Notes: generated by a model not told the origin, from the letters alone. A DNA stretch of 27,681 nucleotides from a bacterium (GCA_004560305.1 SFVI01000018.1:1-27681); one strand, 5' to 3'; shown: positions 7,207 through 15,585, numbered from the stretch's first letter. Program-made: numbers and translations.

Positions 7207-8227
7207 ATGCATCGCCGCCCTGCTGTGCCTGTGTACGCTGCTGCCCCTGGCGGCCTGCGGAGAAACCAAGCAGAGCCAGCGGGAGATCTACGCCATGGAC
7301 ACCATCATGACCCTGACGGCCTATGGCAACCAGCGGGAGGCGGGGTTGGACGCCGCCCAAAGCATCATCCAGGCCATGGACGTATCCCTGGACCCGGAGC
7401 TGGAGACCAGCACCACCTACGCCATCAACCACGCCAACGGCGCCAATGTATCCATCTCCGGCCAGGTGGCCAAGATGCTCAGCTGCGCCTACGACGTGTA
7501 TAAAAAGTCCAACGGCGCGCTGGATCTGACCCTTTACCCGGTGATCAAGCGCTGGGGCTTTGTGGATGGGCGCTACTATGTGCCCACCGACGAGGAGCTG
7601 GCCAGCGACCTGGCCCTGCGCTGCTTTGACAAGATGGCCCTGACCAGCTTCCCCAGCTCCGGCTCCTACGCGGTGTCTTTCCCGGCAACAGCCCAGATCA
7701 GCTTTGCCGCCGTGGCCAAGGGCTGCGCCGCGGAGAACGCCATCAGCGCCATGCGTCAGGCAGGCGTCACCAGCGGGATTATCTCCCTGGGCGGCAACGT
7801 GCAGACCCTGGGGCAGAGGCCCAACGGCGACGATTGGAAAATCGCCGTGCAGGACCCGAACAACACCAGCAGCTATCTGGGAGTCATCAACGTGGGTGAA
7901 ACTGCCGTGGTCACCAGCGGCACCTATCAGCGCTATTTTACCAGCGGCAGCAAGACCTATCACCACCTGATCAATCCCAAAAACGGCTACCCGGTCAGCA
8001 ATTCCCTGCTGTCTGTCACCATCATCTGTGAGGACGGCACCATGGCCGACTGCCTTTCCACCGCCATGTTCATTCTGGGCGAGAACAACGCATTGAACTA
8101 CTGGCGCAACTACGGCGGCTTTGAGATGATCCTGGTGAACAATTCCAATGAAATCATCTGCACCAGCGGCCTGATTGAGGAGTTCACCCTGGCAAACAAG
8201 AGCTATTCCCTGCGGTTCACCGAGTGA
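7181..8227 (+). CDS. apbE: FAD:protein FMN transferase, ApbE lipoprotein
   Basis: A 348-residue membrane-anchored flavin transferase that attaches FMN from FAD to a Thr/Ser of partner proteins such as Rnf or Nqr subunits, outside the cytoplasmic membrane. Residues 1-26 are a lipoprotein signal ending in the lipobox LAAC, with Cys26 as the lipid anchor. Family motifs are MDTIMTLTAYG (FAD binding), ISLGGNVQTLG (Mg/FAD binding), VVTSGTYQRYF and HHLINPKNGYP. Length matches the family (about 340-350). The start overlaps the aldo/keto reductase by 26 bp and the stop lies 3 bp before recG, so this is one operon. No Rnf genes or obvious flavinylation target are in the window. Confidence 0.92.
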   Translation: MKHIKTSYKCIAALLCLCTLLPLAACGETKQSQREIYAMDTIMTLTAYGNQREAGLDAAQSIIQAMDVSLDPELETSTTYAINHANGANVSISGQVAKMLSCAYDVYKKSNGALDLTLYPVIKRWGFVDGRYYVPTDEELASDLALRCFDKMALTSFPSSGSYAVSFPATAQISFAAVAKGCAAENAISAMRQAGVTSGIISLGGNVQTLGQRPNGDDWKIAVQDPNNTSSYLGVINVGETAVVTSGTYQRYFTSGSKTYHHLINPKNGYPVSNSLLSVTIICEDGTMADCLSTAMFILGENNALNYWRNYGGFEMILVNNSNEIICTSGLIEEFTLANKSYSLRFTE

Positions 8228-8230
8228 GTT

Positions 8231-10285
8231 ATGGCTGACTTACATACTGACGTTCGTTATATCAAGGGCATAGGAGAGAAAAAGGCGCAGGCGCTTCACA
8301 AGCTGGGCGTCTTTTCTCTCTATGACCTGATTTCTTTTTTTCCCAGAAAATATGAGGACCGGAGCCAGTTCAAGCCCATCGCCCTGACCATGGACGGGGA
8401 AACTGTGTGCATCCAGGCCCTGGTAGCCGATACCCCCAGGCTGTCCCACATCCGCAGGGGCATGGACATTGTGAAGCTGCGGGCGGTGGATGACAGCGGT
8501 TCAGTTGACATAACTTTTTTCAATCAGCCCTACGCCAAGGATAATCTGCACCGGGGAGAGAGCTACAACTTCTTCGGGCGGGTGGAGCTTCGGGGCGGGC
8601 GGCGCACCATGGCAAACCCAGTGTATGAGCCGGAGGAGCGGGCCGGGCAGGTCACCGGGCGGATCATCCCGGTGTACCGGCTCTGTGCGGGCCTGAATCA
8701 ACGGAGTCTGATGCAGGCAATCCGCCAGGGTTTGGACAGCTGCCTGGAGCTGCTGCCGGACATCCTTCCGGATTCGGTGCGGCAGGACTGCCAGTTGGCC
8801 CAGGCCCGCTACGCCTATGAGAATATCCACTTCCCTGCCGACTTTCAGGCACTGGAGCTGGCCCGACGGCGGCTGATTTTTGAAGAGCTGTTCGTCCTGT
8901 CCTGCGCCCTGGGGCGGATGCACCGGGAGCGGAGCCTGGACGAGGGCATCAAGCTGAAAGCGTTTGACATGGAGGAATTCTGGCGCAGTCTGCCCTTCGC
9001 CCCCACCGGGGCCCAGCGGCGGGCGGTGGCCCAGGCGGCGGCGGATATGGCTTCCGGCGCCGTGATGAGCCGGCTGGTGCAGGGAGATGTGGGCAGCGGC
9101 AAGACTCTGGTTGCGGCGGCGCTGATCTGGCTCTGCGCAAAAAACGGCTATACCAGCGCCTTCATGGCCCCTACGGAAATTCTAGCGGAGCAGCATTACC
9201 ACACGTTGACAGGCATGCTGGCTCCCTTCTCTCTGCGGGTGGGGAAGCTGACCGGCTCCATGAGCGCAAAGGAGAAGCGGCAGGTCAAGGCTCAGCTCCA
9301 GCAGGGGCAGCTGGACCTGATCGTAGGCACCCATGCCCTGATCAGCGACGATGTGGAATACGACCGGCTGGCCCTGGTGGTGACGGATGAGCAGCACCGC
9401 TTCGGCGTGAACCAACGCTCCGCCCTTACCGGGAAGGGAGTCAAGCCCCATGTGCTGGTCATGTCCGCCACGCCCATCCCCCGGACCCTGGCCCTGATCA
9501 TATACGGCGATCTGGATCTGTCCATCATTGACGAACTGCCCCCCGGGCGGCAGAAGGTGGACACCTTTGCCGTGGACGAGAGCTACCGGGCAAGGCTCAA
9601 CGGTTTTATCCGCAAGCAGGTGCAGGAGGGGCGGCAGGTGTTTGTCGTCTGCCCCATGGTGGAGGAGAACGAGGAGCTGCCGGTAAAGCTGAAATCCGCC
9701 CAGGAGCACGCGGCCCAGCTGGCGGCGGTATTCCCGGAGCTGAAGATCGGCTGCGTCCACGGGCGGATGAAGGCCAAAGACAAGGAGCAGACCATGGCCG
9801 CCTTTGTGGCCGGGGAGATCGATGTATTGGTGGCCACCACGGTGATCGAGGTGGGCGTAGATGTGCCCAACGCCTCGCTGATGGTGATCGAGAATGCGGA
9901 GCGCTTCGGCCTGAGCCAGCTGCACCAGCTGCGGGGCCGGGTAGGCCGGGGAAGCCATAAGAGCTACTGCGTGCTGGTGTCGGACAACGACAGCCCGGAG
10001 GTGAAGGCCCGGCTTTCCATCATGAGCAAGACCAACGACGGCTTCAGGATCTCCGAAGAGGACCTGCGGCTGCGGGGGCCAGGAGACTTTTTCGGCGCCC
10101 GGCAGCACGGTCTGCCGGAGATGCATGTGGCCGATCTGGGAGCCGATGTGGACGTTTTGCAGCGGGCCCAGGAGGAGAGCCGCCGGATATTGGCCCTGGA
10201 CCCGGAGCTGAAGCTGCCGGAGCACAAGGCCCTGCGGGAGAAGGTAGACCGGCTGTACGAAGCCAACAGCGGCGGGTTCAATTAG
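8231..10285 (+). CDS. recG: ATP-dependent DNA helicase RecG
   Basis: A 684-residue superfamily-2 helicase that reverses stalled replication forks and branch-migrates Holliday junctions. In order: an N-terminal helix-hairpin region (VRYIKGIGEKKAQALHKLG), an OB-fold wedge domain at about 60-150, Walker A GDVGSGKT at about 284-291, the DEQH box in VVTDEQHRFG, motif III MSATPIPRT, and motifs V/VI with VIEVGVDVPNAS and QLRGRVGRG. Length is typical (about 680). The ATG at 8231 has only a weak GAGTGAGTT in front, and the upstream apbE stop is 3 bp away, so it probably depends on translational coupling. An intrinsic terminator follows at 10320. Confidence 0.96.
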   Translation: MADLHTDVRYIKGIGEKKAQALHKLGVFSLYDLISFFPRKYEDRSQFKPIALTMDGETVCIQALVADTPRLSHIRRGMDIVKLRAVDDSGSVDITFFNQPYAKDNLHRGESYNFFGRVELRGGRRTMANPVYEPEERAGQVTGRIIPVYRLCAGLNQRSLMQAIRQGLDSCLELLPDILPDSVRQDCQLAQARYAYENIHFPADFQALELARRRLIFEELFVLSCALGRMHRERSLDEGIKLKAFDMEEFWRSLPFAPTGAQRRAVAQAAADMASGAVMSRLVQGDVGSGKTLVAAALIWLCAKNGYTSAFMAPTEILAEQHYHTLTGMLAPFSLRVGKLTGSMSAKEKRQVKAQLQQGQLDLIVGTHALISDDVEYDRLALVVTDEQHRFGVNQRSALTGKGVKPHVLVMSATPIPRTLALIIYGDLDLSIIDELPPGRQKVDTFAVDESYRARLNGFIRKQVQEGRQVFVVCPMVEENEELPVKLKSAQEHAAQLAAVFPELKIGCVHGRMKAKDKEQTMAAFVAGEIDVLVATTVIEVGVDVPNASLMVIENAERFGLSQLHQLRGRVGRGSHKSYCVLVSDNDSPEVKARLSIMSKTNDGFRISEEDLRLRGPGDFFGARQHGLPEMHVADLGADVDVLQRAQEESRRILALDPELKLPEHKALREKVDRLYEANSGGFN

Positions 10286-10287
10286 CA

Positions 10288-10315
10288 TTATGTAAATTAT
10301 ATTATGTAAATGAAG
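10288..10315 (+). repeat. 14-bp tandem AT-rich repeat, locus 1 (two units)
   Basis: Two adjacent units, TTATGTAAATTATA and TTATGTAAATGAAG, start at 10288 and 10302. They sit just after the recG stop. Related tandem units occur at 22381-22419 and, on the other strand, at 24238-24309. Confidence 0.6.
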
Positions 10316-10319
10316 AAGC

Positions 10320-10359
10320 AAAAAGGGATGCGATCCTGTATGGATCACATCCCTTTTTT
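10320..10359. terminator. bidirectional terminator between recG and the J-protein gene
   Basis: AAAAAGGGATG and GATCC (10320-10336) pair with GGATC and CATCCCTTTTT (10342-10358), with one C/A mismatch and a TGTAT loop. T-runs occur on both strands, which suits the convergent genes on either side. Confidence 0.82.
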
Positions 10360-10378
10360 AAGTTATTTGTTTTTCCCC

Positions 10379-11050
10379 TCAGCAGCAGAAGAAGTGCCAG
10401 CCACAGGGAGTGCCGCAGCAGAGGTTCAGGGCGCACATGGTCATGCAGAGATTTCCGGGGCTGATGCCGCTGGAATAGGTGGTGGTGTAGTCATCATAGA
10501 AGTCCCCGCCGCCCTGCAGCTGCTCCAGCAGCCGGCGGTATTCCGTATTCTCCGGCTCGATCTCCACGGCCCGCTTGGCGTTTTCCAGAGCGGAGACCTT
10601 GTTGCCCATATACATATTGGCAGCGGCGGTGAGATAGTACCACCTGCCGTCCCGCTCCGGGATTGGCACGCCGGACAGGGCGTTGAGCGCCTCCCGATAC
10701 ATACCGTTGCGGATATAGTTGCGGGCGGCGGTGTACTCGCTGCGCTCGCTCTGGCGGGTCTGGGACTGGGCACCGGCCCAGTTGGCCCAATCCGACCAGG
10801 GACCGTAGGCCGTATAGCCGCCGTAGCTCTGCTGGTACTGGCCGGCCTGACCGTAGGCGCTCTGCTGGGCGCCGCCGTTCTTGATCTGGTCATAGGCGGC
10901 ATTGATCTCGTTCATCTTCTCCGCGGCGGTGGGGTCGCCGGGGTTCAGGTCGGGATGGTATTTCTTGGTCAGCTCCCGGTAGGCTTTTTTCACTTCTTCA
11001 TCGGAGGCTCCGGGGGCGACGCCCAAAACCTTATACGGATCCTGATACAT
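10379..11050 (-). CDS. J-domain protein with repeat region and Cys-rich tail
   Basis: A 223-residue type-III J protein. The J domain covers residues 1-60 (MYQDPYKVLGVAPGASDEEV) with the HPD tripeptide at 32-34 that stimulates DnaK ATPase. A Gln/Tyr/Gly-rich linker follows (about 75-105). Then comes a helical, TPR-like stretch about 115-180 (NYIRNGMYREALNAL, AVEIEPENTEYRRLLEQL). The protein ends in a short Cys-rich segment with MCALNLCCGTPCGW and HFFCC. It lacks the zinc-finger and CTD domains of DnaJ, so it is not DnaJ itself. It begins immediately after the DUF5685 stop in an operon with a zinc-ribbon membrane protein. The tail could bind metal or membrane, which is inference. Confidence 0.82.
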   Translation of the reverse strand: MYQDPYKVLGVAPGASDEEVKKAYRELTKKYHPDLNPGDPTAAEKMNEINAAYDQIKNGGAQQSAYGQAGQYQQSYGGYTAYGPWSDWANWAGAQSQTRQSERSEYTAARNYIRNGMYREALNALSGVPIPERDGRWYYLTAAANMYMGNKVSALENAKRAVEIEPENTEYRRLLEQLQGGGDFYDDYTTTYSSGISPGNLCMTMCALNLCCGTPCGWHFFCC

Positions 11051-11884
11051 TTAGGATTCCTTTCTCTCGTCAACTTTGAATTTGCGGTCAAACCGGGCCC
11101 AGAGGCCGGCGCAGAGAATGTTTTTTAAAAGTACCGCGTCCTGCACCAGGGGGAGCTTATCAAAATAAAACACGCATTCGCCCAGCTGCATTTTCAGGAC
11201 ATCCCGAAAGCGCTGCTCATTATCCGGGCAGCGGTAATACCGGCGGAAGGGATTATAGTTGTTATGCAGGGTGTCACTGTCCAGGTCCATGCAGGCGTCC
11301 ATCAGGTAGAGAAAGCGGCCCAGGGCATGAGCCATGTGCCGCAGGGTATCGGCCCAACGGTCCTCTTTGTAGACAAACAGCTCCGCCATCAGGCGGCCGA
11401 AGCAGGCGGCGGCCGCATCCGGCGCTTCCCGGTTCTCCTTCTCGATGGCATGGAGATCCTTCAGCGCCTGCTCCATGGCGGCGCACTGGCGTGGGTAGGC
11501 CTTCTGCACCCGCTGATAGCCGGGGCGCAGAATCCGGGCCTGGGCCAGGGCCAGCAGGCTGCCCTCATCCTCCCAGTCATCCAGGCATTTCAGGTAGGCC
11601 AGGGCCAGGTTCACATCGGCGGCATAGTCACAGATCTCATTATTGATCCAGGGCTGGGGCGTTTTCGGGTGCCGGATGCAGGTACCCTCCCCTGCCGTTT
11701 CCGCCGGTTCATAGAGGGAGCTGAGCAGCAGCACCAGAAAGGTCACATCATAGTTCAGGGTAAGGCGGGACAGCTGGCCATGCCGCTTTTCCAGACTGCG
11801 GCACAGGCCGCAGTAGCAGGCCTGATAGCGTTTCAGCTGCTCTTCGGTGAGGGTGGCCGTATCCGCCGTGAGATAGCCGAACAT
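11051..11884 (-). CDS. DUF5685 family protein
   Basis: A 277-residue, mostly helical protein of the DUF5685 family, whose function is not established. Family features are the N-terminal MFGYLTADTATLTEEQLKRY, a cysteine pair in ACYCGLCRSLEKRHG (about residues 22-36), and LTLNYDVTFLVLLLSSLYE. Downstream the helices carry conserved acidic/aromatic residues (LYLMDACMDLDSD, NNYNPF). Hydrophobic helices resemble a terpenoid-synthase-like all-alpha bundle, but I cannot show activity. The ATG at 11884 lies one base after the zinc-ribbon gene stop. Its stop directly abuts the J-protein start, so these genes form a fixed trio. Family membership is from memory of its signature residues. Confidence 0.78.
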   Translation of the reverse strand: MFGYLTADTATLTEEQLKRYQACYCGLCRSLEKRHGQLSRLTLNYDVTFLVLLLSSLYEPAETAGEGTCIRHPKTPQPWINNEICDYAADVNLALAYLKCLDDWEDEGSLLALAQARILRPGYQRVQKAYPRQCAAMEQALKDLHAIEKENREAPDAAAACFGRLMAELFVYKEDRWADTLRHMAHALGRFLYLMDACMDLDSDTLHNNYNPFRRYYRCPDNEQRFRDVLKMQLGECVFYFDKLPLVQDAVLLKNILCAGLWARFDRKFKVDERKES

Positions 11885-11885
11885 C

Positions 11886-12290
11886 TCAGCTCTTGCCGGT
11901 GAAGGAGCTGCCGCACTTGCGGCAGACGATCTTGATCTTGCCGTGGCCCCGGGGCACCCGCAGAGTGGTCTTACAGGAGGGGCAGGTGAAGAACTTATAA
12001 TCCTTCCGCTGGACCCAGCGCTCCCAATGGATGCGCAGCTCCGCCATCAGCTTATACCGAAGGCGGAGGTACTTGCCGTTTTCCTCGCTGCGCTTATACA
12101 GGTTGCGGGAGAGCATACGGAAATAGGCATAGCCCAGCAGGAGGATGACCAGAGGGTAGAGCACCTTGCCCAGGCTGTTGGCAAAGATGCCAGCCAGCAG
12201 AAGCAGGATGATATCTGCGATCAGGATAAAGAGATTCAATTGGTCGTTGCCGTTGCGCCCGGACATAAACCGCGCGAATTTTTCTCTCAT
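11886..12290 (-). CDS. membrane protein with C-terminal zinc ribbon
   Basis: A 134-residue protein. Residues about 18-60 contain two closely spaced hydrophobic helices (FILIADIILLLLAGIF and VLYPLVILLLGYAYF), followed by a basic linker and a zinc ribbon with CPSCKTTLRVPRG and CRKCGSSFTG at the C-terminus. I chose ATG 12290 (MREKFARF) because CCGAGGTAATCCC precedes it at good spacing; the longer frame from 12320 has no ribosome binding site. It is the first gene of the trio with DUF5685 and the J protein. Function unknown; membrane anchoring with a cytosolic metal site is inference. Confidence 0.75.
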   Translation of the reverse strand: MREKFARFMSGRNGNDQLNLFILIADIILLLLAGIFANSLGKVLYPLVILLLGYAYFRMLSRNLYKRSEENGKYLRLRYKLMAELRIHWERWVQRKDYKFFTCPSCKTTLRVPRGHGKIKIVCRKCGSSFTGKS

Positions 12291-12326
12291 GGGATTACCT
12301 CGGAAAAAGCTTTTTATCAATATTTG

Positions 12327-12357
12327 ATTCTACCACGCAGGCCGGACAAAACATCAA
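12327..12357 (-). promoter_or_regulatory. possible promoter for the zinc-ribbon/DUF5685/J-protein operon
   Basis: On the minus strand TTGATG (12352-12357) lies 19 bp from TAGAAT (12327-12332), which has an extended TG motif. The spacer is longer than ideal, so the extended -10 would matter. The start would be near 12320, about 30 nt before ATG 12290. Confidence 0.4.
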
Positions 12358-12386
12358 GAATTTGTTAATAATTGTAACAAAAAGGA

Positions 12387-13451
12387 TCAACGCTTGTTTT
12401 TCTCCGCCAGGGAGAGGAAGACGATCTTCTCGCACAGCTCCCCATAGCTGATGCCGGCCACGGCGGCAGCCTTGGGGATGAGGCTGTTGGGGGTCATGCC
12501 CGGGAGGGTATTCACCTCCAGGCACCAGGCCCGGCCCGCTTTGTCCAGGATAAAATCCGTCCGGGAATAGACGGACAGACCCAGGGCGTGATGCAGCTTC
12601 AAGGCCGCCTCACCCAGAAGCTGCTTCTCCTCTTCGGTGATGGGGGCGGGGCAAAGCTCCCGGGCGGCCTCAGCGCCGCTCTGATATTTGGCAACGTAGT
12701 CAAAGGTCATGCCCTCCGGCGGGACGATCTCAATGGGGCTGAGGTACTGCTGATCCAGCACGGGAACGGTCAGCTCCCGGCCAGCGATCTTCTCCTCCAC
12801 CACCACACGGCTGCCGTACTGAAGAACCTCCTCCAGGGCGGTCTTCAGCTCCTCCCGGGTATCGGGCAGGGCCACGCCGATGGAGGAGCCGCCGCCCACC
12901 ACCTTCACGGCGCAGGGCACAGGCAAGGTCTCCACCAGATGAGGAATATCCTCAGCAGTATAGGTCAGTTCCCTTCCCTGAGGGGTCAGGACGCCGCAGC
13001 TGTTCATCACCATTTTGGCAACGGCCTTATCCATGGCCATCCCGCTGCTGAGAGGGCCGGAGCCGGTATAGGGCACGCCCATCAGCTCCAAAGCGGCCTG
13101 GATCTTGCCGTCCTCCCCGTCGGCGCCGTGGAGGCCCAGGAAAACACAATCAGCCAGGGCGCAGACTTCCAGCACGTTTTTGCCCAAACGGCTGGGGCTT
13201 TGGAACTTCCGGGCGGCCTTCACCGCTTCCAGGTCCGGAGCGGTCTTTTCAATGGCTACATCGCCGCAGAAACCGTCCGCCGCGCCGAAGGCAGCTTCCA
13301 GGGGGCCTTCAAAATTCTCCAGGCCCAGGTACATATCCACAAATATGGCCTGATGGCCCCGCTGGCGCAGGGCTTTACATACAGAGGTGGCAGTGACCAG
13401 GGAGACATGGCGCTCGGTACTGAGGCCGCCGCCCAAAACAACGATCTTCAT
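12387..13451 (-). CDS. ddl: D-alanine--D-alanine ligase
   Basis: A 354-residue ATP-grasp ligase that joins two D-Ala molecules for peptidoglycan. N-terminal GGGLSTERHVSL carries the D-Ala-binding Glu. Further motifs are LHGADGEDGKIQAALE, PYTGSGPLSSGMAMDK, CAVKVVGGGSSIGV, and the C-terminal ATP/Mg site LEVNTLPGMTP. The omega-loop has AKYQSG with the Lys-Tyr expected of D-Ala-D-Ala rather than D-Ala-D-Lac enzymes. ATG 13451 is preferred over ATG 13460 because AAAGG abuts 13460 directly but stands at proper distance from 13451. A promoter is visible at 13504-13532. It is followed by 96 bp without a clear terminator before the zinc-ribbon gene. Confidence 0.94.
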   Translation of the reverse strand: MKIVVLGGGLSTERHVSLVTATSVCKALRQRGHQAIFVDMYLGLENFEGPLEAAFGAADGFCGDVAIEKTAPDLEAVKAARKFQSPSRLGKNVLEVCALADCVFLGLHGADGEDGKIQAALELMGVPYTGSGPLSSGMAMDKAVAKMVMNSCGVLTPQGRELTYTAEDIPHLVETLPVPCAVKVVGGGSSIGVALPDTREELKTALEEVLQYGSRVVVEEKIAGRELTVPVLDQQYLSPIEIVPPEGMTFDYVAKYQSGAEAARELCPAPITEEEKQLLGEAALKLHHALGLSVYSRTDFILDKAGRAWCLEVNTLPGMTPNSLIPKAAAVAGISYGELCEKIVFLSLAEKNKR

Positions 13452-13503
13452 GGCAATCATCCTTTCAGGGGGATCAAAAATAGGGCATCAATGAATATGG
13501 CAT

Positions 13504-13532
13504 AGGATACCACCAAATGCCTGATTTTTCAA
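13504..13532 (-). promoter_or_regulatory. sigma-A promoter for ddl
   Basis: On the minus strand TTGAAA (13527-13532), 17-bp spacer, TATCCT (13504-13509) preceded by TGG (extended -10). The start would fall near 13497, about 45 nt before the ddl ATG. Confidence 0.6.
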
Positions 13533-13563
13533 CAATTTAAAGGAAAAATATCAAACGCCCCGA

Positions 13564-13599
13564 AAGGAAAAACCGCGGAGCTGCCCGCGGTTTTTCCTT
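13564..13599 (-). terminator. terminator after the DUF4914 gene
   Basis: A perfect 15-bp stem, AAGGAAAAACCGCGG (13564-13578) with CCGCGGTTTTTCCTT (13585-13599), around a 6-nt loop. It lies 18 bp beyond the minus-strand stop codon. Confidence 0.82.
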
Positions 13600-13617
13600 C
13601 CGTATATGGCTTTGTGA

Positions 13618-15519
13618 TCACTTGATGTTGGTCATGGGGGTGATGGCCAGGTAATCCTCCAGGGTGCCGTCGTTGAGGCAGGTCTCGATGATCTTGCGGC
13701 CCAAGGGGTCCAGCTCATCGGTGAGGAACTCCTTGATCTGCTCCTTCATGAAGTCGGTAAGAATCTTGGCGCCGGCGTCATATCCCTCGAAGCCCAGCTT
13801 GGACTGCAGCTCCGGCCGGAGGAAGGTCTGACGGACATACTGGCCGTCGATCTTCATCTCATCCAGGGAGTAGCCGAAGATGGGGCAGCGGGCGGGCACC
13901 AGGTGCTTGAGGCGGACGGAGCCGCTGCGGCGGGCCAGGTACTCGCGGGTGATCCACTCACCCATGAAGCCGATGTTGTAAGCGCCGATGTGCTGGTTGG
14001 GGATGAGGATATTCAGGGTGTTGGGGGCATCCAGCATCTGGTGCAGCAGCAGGTTTGCCTGGGTGACCTTCATGCCGGTGGAGAAGGGCCAGTAGGAGCC
14101 CACGCCCTCGCTCTTCAGGCCGCTGCCGGCATTGGAATCGGCGATGGAGGGGTTTTTGAAGCCCCGGGGGGAAACCAGACGCCACAGCCAGGCGATGGAG
14201 ATGGGCACAAACTGCACCATGCCCATGACGCCGTAGTTGGGGGCCATGGCAGTGGAGGGCGGCATACGCACGCCGAAGGAGCGGACGTTGACCTCCATAG
14301 GCTCATTGCCGGGGACGATGCTCTCGATCATCTCGCGGGGGATGATGACACGGGGGTTGGAGCAGGGCTTGCCGGTGGATTCCAGCACATGCTCCCAGAT
14401 CAGACAGGTGGCACCGGGGGTGCCGTCCATATTGAAGAACTCCAGCGGCTCGGAGGGGTGGATGCTGATGCGCTCATAGGTGGGGCTGTTGCCGTAGTAG
14501 TTGTCGCCATCCATGCGCAGGAACCAGCCGTCCTCCGCGTCGGCGATCACCAGGTGGCCGGAGCCGTTCTGCATGTCCTTATGGGCCAGGACCATATCGT
14601 CGGCAATGGGGTGGATCTTACAGGTCTCGCCCAGGCTCAGGTAATATTTCTCACCGCTGACGGTGTGGATGCCCATCAGCAGCTGGCCGTTCTCGTCCCG
14701 GTGGATCTCCTCCAGCATCTCGCTCTTGCCGCCGCCGGAAGCGCCCTCGTGCATGAAGACCACTTCGTTCTCATAGGGGGACTCCAGCATGGCGGCGGAG
14801 GCGTGGTTGGTGATCCAGCCCTCGTGCTCGCCAATGTCCAGCAGGATGGAGAACACGCCCTTCTTGGCAGAGGGGCCGGGATAGAGGTTGTAGGCAAAGA
14901 CCTCATGCAGGTCCTCGCTGCGGCTGTGGACAACCACCTGCTTGCCGTCAAAATGGGTGTGACGGAAGGGCGGCGCCACATAGATGATGGCCCGGGGCTT
15001 ATAGTTCTGCTGCACGTCAAAGATGCTGACAAAGCCCTGCATATTGGCCAGGGACAGGGCGAAGAAGGCGGCGTTCATGGGGCAGATCATCAGGCTGTCA
15101 TAGCCGTAGTACTTCCCGCCGGCCTTGAAGGGCAGAATGATCAGCTGCTGGGTGGCCAGCCAGTCCATGGTCTCCTTCCGGAGCTTGGAGAACTTATAGC
15201 CATACTTTTCCTTGAAAAGGGGCTTATTGGTGGGCAGATCGTCCCCAATGCGCATACAATCCGGGTCACGGCGGCGCATATAGTCCTCCATGAAGTTAAC
15301 AACGGTGCCGTTCTTGCAGCGGACCACCTCGGCCTCCTTCACAAGGCCACGGCCTTCAATGGGGTAGACCACGTCATAGCGGGAGGAATGGGTAGGCCCA
15401 TAGCACATTTCTTCCAGCTGCTCCTTGGTTTCCGGGTAGCACAGGCAGCGGCTTTTTTTCAATGTCTCGGTCAGGTCCTTGGGCAGGATGAATCTGTCAA
15501 AATAAGAGTCTGTATACAT
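13618..15519 (-). CDS. DUF4914 family protein (PEP carboxykinase-like P-loop protein)
   Basis: A 633-residue protein I recognise as DUF4914. The middle contains a kinase-type P-loop GASGGGKS at residues 259-266, preceded by VFMHEG and followed by acidic strands (DDMVLAHKD, DGWFLRMDGDNYY), resembling the nucleotide site of PEP carboxykinase and HPr-kinase folds. The reaction is unknown. ATG 15519 (MYTDSYFDRF) is chosen because AAAGAGGCCGG precedes it; the open frame extends 36 codons upstream into the promoter. It is a single-gene unit with its own promoter and terminator. The sequence lacks the full set of PEPCK oxaloacetate-binding motifs I would expect, so it should not be called PEPCK. Confidence 0.8.
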   Translation of the reverse strand: MYTDSYFDRFILPKDLTETLKKSRCLCYPETKEQLEEMCYGPTHSSRYDVVYPIEGRGLVKEAEVVRCKNGTVVNFMEDYMRRRDPDCMRIGDDLPTNKPLFKEKYGYKFSKLRKETMDWLATQQLIILPFKAGGKYYGYDSLMICPMNAAFFALSLANMQGFVSIFDVQQNYKPRAIIYVAPPFRHTHFDGKQVVVHSRSEDLHEVFAYNLYPGPSAKKGVFSILLDIGEHEGWITNHASAAMLESPYENEVVFMHEGASGGGKSEMLEEIHRDENGQLLMGIHTVSGEKYYLSLGETCKIHPIADDMVLAHKDMQNGSGHLVIADAEDGWFLRMDGDNYYGNSPTYERISIHPSEPLEFFNMDGTPGATCLIWEHVLESTGKPCSNPRVIIPREMIESIVPGNEPMEVNVRSFGVRMPPSTAMAPNYGVMGMVQFVPISIAWLWRLVSPRGFKNPSIADSNAGSGLKSEGVGSYWPFSTGMKVTQANLLLHQMLDAPNTLNILIPNQHIGAYNIGFMGEWITREYLARRSGSVRLKHLVPARCPIFGYSLDEMKIDGQYVRQTFLRPELQSKLGFEGYDAGAKILTDFMKEQIKEFLTDELDPLGRKIIETCLNDGTLEDYLAITPMTNIK

Positions 15520-15556
15520 ATTACCGGCCTCTTTCTTTGTAATATATTTTGTTAAG

Positions 15557-15585
15557 ATTTTACCATAAACAGCAGAATTCAGCAA
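15557..15585 (-). promoter_or_regulatory. sigma-A promoter for the DUF4914 gene
   Basis: On the minus strand TTGCTG (15580-15585), 17-bp spacer, TAAAAT (15557-15562) preceded by TGG. The start would be near 15550, about 30 nt before the chosen ATG. Confidence 0.6.

Noticed and set aside
12295..12525. 76-codon minus-strand frame between ddl and the zinc-ribbon gene
   Set aside because: It overlaps the end of ddl in another frame and has no ribosome binding site or recognisable motif.
13618..15519. Calling the DUF4914 gene PEP carboxykinase (pckA)
   Set aside because: It has a kinase-type P-loop, but I cannot find the full PEPCK substrate and metal motifs, and its overall sequence matches DUF4914.
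13903..15555. Open frame of 550 codons on the plus strand opposite the DUF4914 gene
   Set aside because: It is the mirror of a GC-rich real gene, has low-complexity His/Gly/Val-rich translation, no ribosome binding site and no family resemblance.
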